Below, in pieces: positions 32,678 to 45,600 of a DNA stretch of 64,000 nucleotides. The position numbers and the translations under genes are program-made. Position 1 is the stretch's first letter, and each line of letters begins with the position of its first letter. The DNA is from Bimastos eiseni (Eukaryota; Annelida; Clitellata; Crassiclitellata; Lumbricidae): positions 15,374,404-15,438,403 of the forward strand of contig OY365810.1 of NCBI GenBank assembly GCA_959347315.1, given 5' to 3'. Below the pieces are notes generated by a model. That model was not told the origin of the DNA, searched no databases, and worked only from the letters and a program-made list of their open reading frames with translations.

Positions 32678-35600
32678 TGTATGTATGTATATATACATGA
32701 ACATTTATATAGCATACTACAACTTAGAGATGAATGGGGCTAAGTTATCTGTGCATGTAAATAACATTGTTGTCAGGATAAATGTAGAAAATTCAGACAC
32801 AGAAAAATTAGATATGATACTGCTGTAAATTTTCATCATATTTAAACCTTGTGCCACGTGATAAAGTGCTTAATGGGAATAAAAGACCATACAGGTGTAT
32901 ATATGAAAGATGCTATAAAAGTCTATTTAACATACTAAATATGCGACATGCTATACAGGAACTTTTGTGTGACACTACTGGATAAACAAAATTGAAACCC
33001 ATGTCTCCCTAAACCCCTTTCAAGTTCCAAATCAGATGAGTTGGCCTTGGATACCTGTACCCTTGCCTGCCTTGTCCAGTCCATATATCTAACATGGGCA
33101 GGATGATAAAGTAGGTCAAGGTCAAGGTCAATGACGGTGACAACAGTTACATGGATATGGCAGGCAGTCCAGTAAAGACACTCCATGCTTCAAAATAATA
33201 TCTGTGAAGTTGATGTTAATGTAGCACAAACTGCCTGGAATAAATATTTAAATGTTAATGTTGCAAGAAACATAAATTGTCTAGTATTTAATTAAAATCA
33301 ATTTTATACGTCTATTTGTATATCAAGCATTTTATGTGGCCTTTCAAAGTATAGTAATTTGTAAAACCACTTAAGGCTTACCTGTAGACTTAAGTCATAC
33401 ACTGTTATGGTCAGCATTTCCACCAAGGACAACCCATAATCAATGCATCATATACCAGATGTTCTTGAGTATCATGTGACAGGAAAACAATTTGAAGCTA
33501 AATGCTTTGTATTTGACTAATTATTGTGTGGGCCTAAAAAATTTCAATAGCGGATTTAGTTATGTGAACAGTAATTAGCGTACTGCTTTGTTATGCATAT
33601 AGTGTCTATCCAATTTTTTATTTAGTGCTTCTTACAGTACTAGGTATTCAGAAGTGCTCTCAGCATGACAGCCCCAGGAAACATTAATGTTATATTCACT
33701 TTGAATTAGGAAGTTTTGGTGTAACAACTGCTGATGTGATGATAACATGTTATAACAGCTTAAGGTGTATGGCTTTACTAAATGGTTACTATTACCATAC
33801 ATATAGTTACATATTTGTTAGGCATATATGAATTCAAATGCAAGTAATTTATTTAAGATGTTTAGGAGGTTCTTGTGGACACAAATTAAATATCGAAATG
33901 ATATTTTTATGCCTTTGGTATGTAATGTAATGTAATGTAAATCTTAAAAAGTTCTCAGTGCCCACAAAGCCATATCGATATCATGGACCGGCACTATTCC
34001 AAATTAAGTCCGCTATAGCCAAGCACCTCGTTTCATTCGGATGTCGAAATACGGGGAGGTCTAGCCCTAAAGACAGCATTATGCTATGGTGGTAGTTGGT
34101 GATCATAATCGTAATCTCCAAACTTCTAAAGCGCCACCTGAAAGCTAAGCATAGGTCACCAGCTTATTCATGAGCACTGGTGACAAATGCGGTCGTGTGG
34201 TGGTGCGTGAGTAAGTATCTGGATACTTTGAAGAATAACAGTTTTTCTTTTGTTACTGTGGTACAATTCATTCAGAACTGTTCTACTGAGAATTTTTTTT
34301 ACCTCTGTCTGGTTTGATTATATCAAGACAACTTGAAGTTGATCGTTGATGGACAAGTCCTTGAGGTGTCTCTTTGGCTTTGACTTTAAGGCTGCATATT
34401 GGCCTCAGTCGGGTGCGTTGGAAGCTTTACATTGTAGAACACATTCACTGCCGACTCCATTTCTGACTGTCATGGTGCTTTGCTGGTAACTCTTGGTCCA
34501 ATTTCCTTGGATTTGCAAATAAGTGATGATTAGGAACCTGATGGGATTCTGTATGTGGTTTATTTTAAGCAAATAATTAGTGAAATTTCAAGTTTATTTT
34601 AATAAAATCTTCTGTTATTCGTTACTTGAAATGGGAACTACTTGTGTGTTATTTTGAATCATTAGTTATTTTTTAATATACTTATTTAAATTCATGTGGA
34701 GACCAGAACTATGATATATTTTAGGCTAAACAATAAGCAATTTTATTAAAATCAGATTTTAATTCGTTTTCTTGTCACCAATGGCATACCTACTGGAGTT
34801 AAGGGATGTTTTGCTACTAGCTCCTGGAATTAGTTAACAATTTCATTGATATTTATATTATTATTCTTCAAAGTATCCAGATACTTACTCACGCACCACC
34901 ACACGACCGCATTTGTCACCAGTGCTCATTAGTCTTGTTTACCAAAGTATATTTAGCAAATTTTGAAGAGACTTAATGATTTTGTTTGAAGTGAAAATGT
35001 GCCAGCCAATTTGCCAGTAATTTCAGATATGCATTATTCTATTATTTGATAGAGGTTCAGCAGATTCATTAGCCACTTATATTATCAGTATGCATTGGGG
35101 AGGGAGGCAGGGAGGGAGTGGAAATCAGCCAGTCCTGAGGTGTGGTTATTGTTATACACGCAATCACCATAAAAATAAAAATACCAGATCCTGTTGTCAG
35201 TTACAGAAGAGAAACAGAGCCAGGCAGACATTCCCCTTGTATGAAATGATTGAGCTTGTATGAAATGATTGAGCCGGAAGAATTATTATTTAGTTTAAGG
35301 CAAAACACCAGACTAACCGGAAGCAGAAACAAACCCACAAATATGTAGCTACAAAACAGCAGCTTCTGTTCAAACTACTAAGTTGTAAGAAGTCCTACCT
35401 CAGATTTTGATAATATGGTAGCCAGAATGACTATGGTAGAAGACTTCATCATTCTGTTGGTACATTTTCAGCTTGCTTTTGGTTCAGTACTGACCTTGGG
35501 AGCCTAGGTATACTATAGCTAGCTGTACATATTGGGTTGGTATTAACTTTATGACAATATTTGCCTTGAGGGCCTTGGGAGCTATATATCGGTTTGGCAT

Positions 35601-38600
35601 TCGAGTGTCACAGGAGGATATAGCTTGTCTCCATTCCCGCTCATTTCCGTGAGTCTCTACCCATCCACAGTATGCTTGTCCCAATCCCTACCCTTTCCCC
35701 ATTAGACCCGTCTTCTTCTCCACCACATCCCGTGACCATTCTAAAGAGCTTAAACAACAAGATATAAATGCTCAGATGTGTGAAACCATTCTGTTTGAAT
35801 CTTAAGTCTTTAAATACAGACTACTTTACTAAAGTTGAAAATATGTGAATATTCAAAAATTCAGTGATTATAGATGATAGAGCACTGCTTTAACATTGTA
35901 TGCAGATTTTGTTTTAATTAATGAATAGTTCATTGCAACAGTGGACAAAGATTTCATCATTACCACTGTAACTACATCGCTTGTATAAAATTTCCATCCC
36001 CACCATTTTAGCTGAAACCACAGGCTTTGCTACCATCCCCACGGTATTAACGCTTCTTCTGACATCATTTCCGTGATAAAACCCTTGGTGTTACTGCTCT
36101 TCCCTTTATGGGGTCAGTCCCTATTCGTTGTTTACTTCATCCATTGTTGTTACCCTGGCGTTTAATTTAATGTTAGACATTGTTAGCAACGTCTACCGTC
36201 TAGAGCTTAATGATGGAATCATTGAGTGGTGAGCATCTTGCATATGCATATGAAGTAACTAGTCAAAGGTAAGATCATTAGGCTAGCAAGGATCATCTTT
36301 GAGAGGTTCTAGAAAGGGAGGACTGTGAAAATGAACAGATACAGATGTGCTTGTATGCATGCAAGTATGGATTCCTTAAAGAATTGTGGTTCTGGGATTG
36401 AAGAATTGTTTGCAAGCCATTCCTATTTATGGACTGCTATGGTCACATAAGCAGTAAACCTTTTTCATCTTCAAACTTGCTTCAGCACTCACCTTTGTAT
36501 TTTAGTACACGATTGTTCAAAAGCTTTTGTTCCATGTGAGAGAAAGCACGATCAACTTGCATCTTCATACGAGAGCACAGAGGTACACGTAGCAACATTA
36601 TTGTCGTCCCGCCTAACTCGATGCAGCAATTCAGTGCCTTCTGATGTGTTGCTCGGACCACACCGACTCTTTATGCTTAACCTCTGATCTAAAGTCAATG
36701 CAACAGATTACAATACACACAAGATCATTACTTTTTAGAATTTTGTTCAGTAGTCGTTCATGTTATGCTAATTTTTAAAGATTACTAACATAGACAACAC
36801 TGAAAAGAAGCCTGTATACTGTAGAAACATCTCGCTGGTCAGGATTCATTCATTCATTCATTTATTCATTCATTCATTCATTCATCACAGAGATTTATAT
36901 AGCGCCCCGTTCAAGGCTACTACTCAGGAGCGCTCCTGACCCTAGAACTGCTAAAAGAGCTGTTTTAAGGCAAGTATAAAATGAGTCTGAGTGGACCCTT
37001 GGCGACAACCGCAATGCCAACGGGAGTGTGTTCCAGAGCGAGGGGCCAACCACTGAGAAGGCACGATTCTGTTTAGTAGTTGTACGGCGGGCAAATGATC
37101 AGGACAATCGGGACAATGATCAGGACAATCGGGACAATGATCAGGACAATCGGGACAATGATCAGGACAATCGGGACAATGATCAGGCCTCGCTCAGTAG
37201 ATGTATGCTACCTAATATTCATATACCGTTCATGAAATTTTATTTTACTATGCGGTCACATAGTAACTAGGAATAATAAAGTTCTATCTGCTAATTACTA
37301 CTATTTAGGTGAAAAGGTTTTAACCGCATAATGGCGAGCATGTTCTAAAGCGTACTGGTTTAAGTACAGACTAAATGTCAGTTTATCTTACAATATTTCA
37401 GTTTTTTATATTTCAATACTATCTCACAATATTTAAAGATTGAGTATTACTGGTCAATGTAAACAAGGATTTTCATCGTGTTTTTTGTTGCATTGGGATG
37501 AGGGTAAGGGTGGTGAAATACCGGATGAGAATGGTGACAAGAGCCTACCAACAGAGATGAGGTTTCATGGAAGTAATTTATATAGATGTAACTTTCGATA
37601 ACAAAGAGGTGTTTTGCCAGAATCTGCCGGATGTGCAGGGTTATTAATTATTCACACTGCCACAAATTGCAGTCGTTTGGACTTTGCTGTTGCAAGGAAG
37701 TCTGGGAGATTGCTAATTTTTATTTAGCAGATTGAATTGTCTCAGTTGATGAAATTTTCATTATGCTATGGGTTTCAACTGAAATCCACCAACCTCTGAG
37801 CTACACTGAGCTCTAAGCTAACTAACAGCTGCTAGGACTATATAGAATCTCCTTCATGTTATCTCTAGGACATGATAGGCACTGTTCCTGTACTCTAAAT
37901 GCCTGCTTCAGCATAATTAATTTACTCTTTTGATTATGATGCTCATTGTTAAGTAGTGTCAGTGAAGCGGATTCACAAGTGAGTCTTGCAAATTCTAATA
38001 GCTTTTCTTAACAAATACATGTATGGTTAGAATGGTTTCTGTCACTGGCTGTGACAATGACCATTTTGTGCTTGGCAGACTGTCTGTCATCCTATTGTTG
38101 CTGCTTCTTGCAACTGACTTTGTGGCTTTAGATTGGATTTGTTAAAAAAAAATTTTTTTATATGTTTTTTTATTGTTTCTTATTGTTAGAAATCTGTTAA
38201 TCTTTACTATTGTTGGTGAAACTTGGTGTATATCATGATATTGCACATTGTTCTTTGCTGACTTACTCATTTGCTATAGTCCTTGTGTGCTGCACCTTTT
38301 GGTGCGAACTGTGTAGGCTGCGAAAGAGAGCTTGTGTATCGGTTTGCTTCTCGATGCTGGCTTATTTTTATTTAAATGTCGGGCTAGCACTGTCCATGCA
38401 CGGGGGGGACTCTAATGACGTTCCGTCCATTCAAATGAGCGAGCGGTGGTGAAGGATCTCACCTGATCTAGTCTTTGAAATATGAGAAATGAGTAGGGTT
38501 GAAGCTCTATGGTGGTCACTTTAGAAAAAAGCAACCTTTTGCATTTACCTTCATGTATCACTCAGCTTCTCCAAGATCTTATGACTTTTGAATGATTTCA

Positions 38601-39037
38601 CTTGGGAGGACCATAAAGGTGATTTCACTTGAGATGACCATAAATGTGCCTTTGGTATCTGTATAGTAACATCAGTGCTAGAGTCATAAGGTGGGATTGG
38701 AATGAGTGAATGTGATTATCTGGATGTGCCTCATTGAACATGTGTCATAAAGATAGTTGGCCTTCACACATGTTGGCTTAGCAGCCTGGTGGTGTGAACT
38801 TCTGGGTGTGACTATCTGTGAGCAAAGGTCAAGTGAGGTGAATGTTTGGAATTGCTTTTATTAAGCTTATATGCCTTGGTACAATGATTGTCTTCTGTTT
38901 TCTCCAACTGACATCCATCAGATGCAGCCATGACTATGATCTGTAGGTTCTCTGAAATCCCATCCAGAGCAATTTTATACTGAAAAATTCATGGAGGTCA
39001 AACTAGCACCACCCATCAGTAGTGACGTAGTTTTAGG

Positions 39038-39084
<47 letters not shown>

Positions 39085-39617
39085 AGTATGTTTTTCTTGT
39101 GAAGTGTATTTGAGCTGCTGTTCAGACATACTGTGTAGGATAAACTTTGTCTATTTACAATTGAACCATTGCTGGAAAAGCTGATGCGATCCACCTCCTT
39201 CCAGTTGCTCTAGTCTGACGAATTCCTGGCCTGTTTGATTTTACACAGGACGACTGATTCAGGCCCATCTGGTCAATAGCTTCTCAGTGCCTGCTGCTTT
39301 ATAGGCAGTTAAGCAAGCAGGAAGGCAAACAGAGGCAAAGGCAGACGGGCACAGGCAAGCAGGCAGGCAAGCAATGGCTTTTGGACATAAAACATACAGA
39401 AGAGGATGAAAACAAGGAAAAAGCTCGCTCACTCACTCACTCACTCACTCACTCACTCACTCACTCACTCACTCACTCACTCACTCACTCACTCACTCAC
39501 TCACTCACTCACTCACTCACTCACTCACTCACTCACTCACTCACTCACTCACTCACTCACTCACTCACTCACTCACTCACTCACTCACTCACTCACTCAC
39601 TCACTCACTCAAAGATA

Positions 39618-39665
<48 letters not shown>

Positions 39666-42600
39666 ATTGAGATGATCGTTTTTATTGGAAGAAGCAGTTT
39701 CTTTAGATTAGGTCAGATGTGGTGAAAGGTTTTACCTGTTTAAGTATGTGAGACCTACATGTATGTGAGGGTCATAAGAATCGTTTAGTTCACCAGGCAT
39801 CAAGAAACAAGAGAAATTAGATGACCGGCATATTTGTCAGCTCTGTCAAAATATTTCAAAATGCTGCCCAGCCCCGTCAACAGTTTTGACGAGTGCCTGT
39901 CGGGGTGCCTCAAAAGTTTTGACGGGTGCCTGTCGTGACTCAAGTCATGAGGGTTGGTTATGGTTAGGGTTAGGTTAAACCTCGTGAGGGTAGGTTAGGG
40001 CCAGGTCAGGCCTCGTGAGGGTCGGTTAGGGCCAGGTCAGGCCTCATGAGTGTCGGTTATGGCCAGGTCAGGCCTCGTGAGGGTCGGTTAGGGCCAGGTC
40101 AGGCCTCGTGAGGGTAGGTTAGGGTCAGGTCAGGCCTCGGGAGGGTCGGTTAGGGTTAGTGATGTGATTCGTCATTAGAGAAAAAAAAGATAAAAAGGCA
40201 GAAAACCCTCGGACACATCATAAGACATTTCTCCGTGCGTTGGTGACTGAATATTATTCAGCAGATACACCACACATTTGGGATTCCCTTCTGCACTGGC
40301 CACTCATCAGATGGTGGGCGACATTTTGGGAGGTATAATGTTTGTGTGGGTGTGTGTATTTGTGAGCAAAAGCGTCTGTTAGTACTGGAGCCGTGACTAA
40401 TGATTAGTTGCAGATGGGCTTTTTCCTGGTCTATAGAAACTTGCTGTAGACCCTGTATCCTGGATTGCAGCGCCGTTATAGGCATTTTCACGGGTCCATT
40501 GAAAACGTTATAGCCCGGGTATCCAGCTGTAAACGGGTACCCATGTACCTGTTTACGGATGTAATGGGGATGGAAGATCTGCCTGGGATCCTTATACTAC
40601 AGTTTTACAGCATGAAGATATTCGACTAATTAATATGACGAATCAGAACATTGCATACACAACTGACAACTGTATTTTCTTTGAAACAATGTTTTTAGGG
40701 GAAAATTGCGGTAGTATGAACAACCAGTAGTTTTAACATTAACCTTAACAACGTAGCTGCATGTTTGGTTGCTGTATGAAATGTAGTCCAGGTTCACCAC
40801 AAGTATTATAGCCATTGCAGCTGTCTGGATGGGAGATTTGTAACCGATGACTATAGCAAAACAATGCAGTATAAATGCCTTTGATACTGCCAAAGGTAAG
40901 GCGCGCACACACGGCCATTGGATTGAGCAGCGTTTTCCAAACTGTGTTCCTCGGAGGTCTAGGACATTACCCCCCTATTCCATGACATAATTAAAGTATG
41001 TGTGTGTATATTTATGTATGTATATAATTATGTATGTACATGTGTATGTATGCATATAGGTATGTAAGTATGTACATGTGTATGTATGCATATAGGTATG
41101 CATGTATATATGTATGTCGGTAAGTATATATGTATAAATAATAATAATAATAATAATAAAGACAATTTATATGGTGCTGTATGTATACATGTATGTATGT
41201 GCATATGTATACATGTATGTATGTGTGTATGTATGTATGTATGTATGTATATATATATATATACACTATGGAAATATTGTGATGTCCGTCCGGGGGGTAT
41301 GTCCCGGGGGTAATGTTCTAGGGGGTAATGTCCGGGAGGGGGGTAATGTTCGGGGGTAATGTCCTGATACCGTTCCACGGAACCCTTGGGTTCCATGAAG
41401 TGAAGACAAGGGTTCCGCGAAAAGCTTTCAGTGTCAACAATAGGTTTCAAACAATTTGAAATAAGTTATACGAAGTTTTCATACGATTCTTTTTGTCTGA
41501 CATCTGTGCATAACTTTATATGAAAGATAATTCCTACGTCATTGTCATCGATATTTGTGTTGTTATCGTGTAGTCTGGGCCTAAGCCTACAATTAATTGT
41601 CTGCATCCTCAGACGTTTGTACCTACATCAGAATATGTTTAGTTTTAGACCTGGGTTCAACCATAATAAATTTATGATCAAAACTTTCAAAATGGTTCCA
41701 CGGCCAAAAAGATTGGGAAAAGCTGGGTTAGAGCATTGAAGGCCCTGAGCAACTGTGAGTGAGAGAGACAGAGACAGAGACAGAGATAGACCTTGCTTAC
41801 GGTTTCTATAGGTCTCTACCCACACCCACTGCTTGCATGAACCGTGTGACTTGAACCTCTGCACTCCCAATTGCAAGCCAAATGTTCTAACCATTTGGCT
41901 ACCGTCGTGTCCATCGTTATCGTAATCATACTCTCAAGATTTCGTACGCATCCAAAAAGGCAAAGCCGTGGGAACCTGCCTACTCACATGTGCTTCATCA
42001 AAACAAAAATCGCTTGGTAGGTAGGTTGAATGCTGGCTTTAGATCAAGATTCAAAGGGTCAGGATTCAAAGGGTCAGGCAAGCAGACAGTCAGACAAGTA
42101 CGTGATTGGTGTGTAGCATAGGGATGTAAAGGGAAGTGGTGGCCTCAGGGTAAGATATATGACAGAGCAGTGTTTTCAAATATGAATGAAAGACCTGTGT
42201 AGAGATGGCAAGAGATGAGATTTTGGTGAGTTCGTAGAATGGAGCAGATGTTTGTCATTTTAGTTCTGATGGGAGTTTGTTCCAGAGAGGGGGTACAGAT
42301 CTGGTTATGTAGTTATTTAGACGATTTTAGTAATCGAGTTACAGAAGGGCAAAGAAGTGTTAGGGTGGAAGCAGCAATATCGTTGGACTGTGAACAACGG
42401 ATGAAGATGGGAATGGTTATGACAGATTTTTAACATTTTACACATGACAGCTGTAACCTTTAAGGGTATTCTAAGGGGTTCATCTCTCTGATGGTAAGGA
42501 TATACTAGCTTCCATTCCATGAAGGAGGAAATGATTACAGTGGACTCTGTAGGAAGACAAAACCAGACAGATTCACTAAATTGTTACCTATCCATATATA

Positions 42601-45600
42601 CTATGCTAAGAATTGGAGGAGAAGAGAAGTCGTTTAAGCCTGCCCTGGGCAGGCATGACGATGATGTGGTTGCGACTTCACTTTCTCAACCTCTGCATAT
42701 GAGTGTGGGTGCCAGTCATCTCCTTTGCCATCTCATCATCCCAGCAACAGTGTGCAGTCCATGTACTCGTTATTGCTGAGTTGTAAAAAGCAGGTGGAGC
42801 AGAAACCTAACAATTTCTGCTCTGGCTGGGATTTTGACCTCTGACCTCTCTGTTGTCAGTGCAGCATTGATCTCATTAACCTCAGAGTACTTACACTATG
42901 CTAACTCCAGCTTTTATGGCTTGTTACTGCCTAAGTAATCCCAGTTGTGGCTGTTTGTGAATTAGGCGAATTATCTTGTGTTGTTGCGCCATGACCAGTG
43001 CTATGACCCCCCCCCCCCCCCACCGGTGCACCTCTTAAGAGTTTAATGATCTAGAGAACTTCATTCTCATTTTGCACTGAAATATTGGACAGGCATTTCA
43101 TTCGATGTTTTTGGAACGATTGGCTGCAGCCTCAGAACGGTGCAGAAATATTAACTTCTCACAGTGCAAATTTCTGTTGGTTTGAATTTAATGTTCTTAC
43201 AGACTGTTTGTTGGTGGTGTTTGTTATGAGGTTTGAATTCAATGTAACGAGTGTCTCTTGACGGTGCCCTATGTAAGTTTATGATTTCAGATGTGACGAT
43301 TATCCCCCAGTCATGTAATGGACAAAAGAATAACGTAATTCTTTTAGTGTCAGAGGTATATAGTCACTGAATCATATTCACTGGTTGGAAAAATAATTAT
43401 CTGCTTGCATTAGACATATCCTTCCAACTATAACTTCCTCATTTGGTTTATGACATGCATACCAATGCAGTGAGCTGCTGAGGCACTTAGAGTGCATCTA
43501 TTTCTGACCAATTGGAGTATGGAATGCACCTATTGTTATCAGGTTGCTGTATGGCATGAACTGTGTCGTCATCAGCCATCGACGGGATTTTCATATCCTC
43601 CAGTTGCTATTGCCGCTTTTGGTATTCAGGTAACAGCTGTATATGTTTCTCCGAGATTTGGTAATGCTGTGCTTCAGCTGGACTTGCCATCATTGTAGTC
43701 TTCTATGTTGTTGAATCCTTGTTTTGTAGTGAATGGATTATAGCCGTAGCGCTGATGAGAAAGGCTATTCAATGGGTGGGATTGTTATAAGAAGGAGGCA
43801 ATGTGGACGTGATGGAGCAAAGGCCTCTTAGGAGTAATGTCCTAGTGGCTGATTTGACATGGAGGAGCCAGACAGGCGGCACTGGGTTCATCTTCCTGGC
43901 CTCTGCCTTCACTTCGTTGAGCAAATGTAAAAACGGAAGGGTTGTCTCGTCCAGTCTTTGGCCGGACATGTTTTGGCGGCCATCGCTCGCTGGATTAGCC
44001 ACGTGGCTAATGAGTCACAAAGGAAGCATCGTGGCCAGTTATCAATCAATCACTGACGATCGATCAATAGAAGGAGTACGCTCAAGCAGCAGTAGCAGCA
44101 GTCGCCTCCGCGGCCACCGCCAGAGGGCCACTGCGGGCATCCAACTCGGTGCCGTCGGATCGCCATCTGAGCACAAATTCTCTTTATGTGTGGGTGATTG
44201 TGTCTAAGATGGGCTACTCTGTGATTTGCTGCCTCATAAAAAAGACTCCTGCGCTGTCTATAATGCAGAAATAGCCAAATTTAGTGTCGTATTATACACC
44301 TTTTTATTGTGCCTGACCTACCGATAATATCATTATGGGCTTAGGTCAAAGGCATTGGTTGCTATTCAAGCTTTTTATATTGTGTTCCACTGTTTCGTTT
44401 GTCTGCTTTGATGAATAGCTTTCCTTGATTTCATTTGATCACCCCTCTTGCTTTCATTCTCTTTGTTATGCAGAGAACAGATGGTCAAGGTTAAGGTCAT
44501 ACTTGAGAAAATGAGTTAATTAAGTTTAAGTCCATCTACTAACTTACTAAGCGTATATCTTGCGATTGTTGCTAGTCACTGAAATTTGCAAAATATTCCT
44601 TGTAATCAGCAGTGGATTTGCAGGCATTTTCGATGACCAGTGTCATTGACCACTTCATTTGATGATTACGTATTCAATGCTCATAGGTTTGTTTCCTTCC
44701 ACTCTTCTTATTTTGAATTCTGTTCCTGATTTGGAACTTATCTTTTCCATCTTGCTAATCCACTATAGCTTAACCTCTGACCTCTTGCATTTTTACTTGT
44801 ACATCAAAAACGTGCAGTAGACCCTAGCCTTTGTTATGTGATGGGAGATGTAAATGTTCTTGCATTGGTTAGCACTCTACCGATCAATCTTTGTTTCATG
44901 TTAACCAAATCTGACATCTATGTAATGGCATTTGCATTCATAGTCTTTATGACGTGTGTGCTCAGAATACTTAATATTTTGTTTAATATAATTATTGACA
45001 TTTATAATGCAAATATGGCTGCAGAAAAAGTAAGGACACAGAGAAATTTTTTGCCAAATATAAAATTCCTAAATTGCACTTATTTTCCATAAATTACTTC
45101 GCAATATTTCTTTTTCGCCCACTGGTGATGCATATGAATTTTATTAGGAATTTTTCTTTGTTTTCTTCTCTGCTAAATTAACTAGATTCTGCTAAAAATA
45201 TTTCTTTTACAAATTATCTGAGAGAATGCCTTCTATAATGATGTATTTGCTTACAAGCTAAGCAGTTGCGATGGTGTGCCCACTCACTGATTCTGGGACC
45301 GGATTAGCCGCATATCCATTTTCGAGCACAGCCTTAAGCTTGCCCTTTCCATCAGTAATGCGCTGATTTAAGATCTTGATGCCTGCTCTTGTTTTGTTAG
45401 GTTACTGCTGCCGTAAATATGGTATGGAAACATTTCAGTGGCACAGTAGTGTGTTGGTTTGCTTGTTTTAGGCCTACTGATGGCACAGAGTTTGGGCCTT
45501 TGTTTATCTTTCAGAACAGAATGTTCATTTATTGCTATTGAAACTGCAAATGTGTTTTTCTATTTGCACATTTCTAAGGTTCATGCAGAGTCAGTAACAC

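Noticed and set aside
39381..39725. THSL-repeat frame
   Set aside because: Translation of (TCAC)n followed by (TA)n.
42780..42905. A further tRNA-derived SINE
   Set aside because: A ggtcaaaatccc B-box-like stretch is present but no acceptable A box; evidence too weak.
43803..44207. A 134-codon plus frame as a gene
   Set aside because: Serine/arginine-rich text in a GC-rich island, no family, no splice support; kept only as a possible regulatory island.
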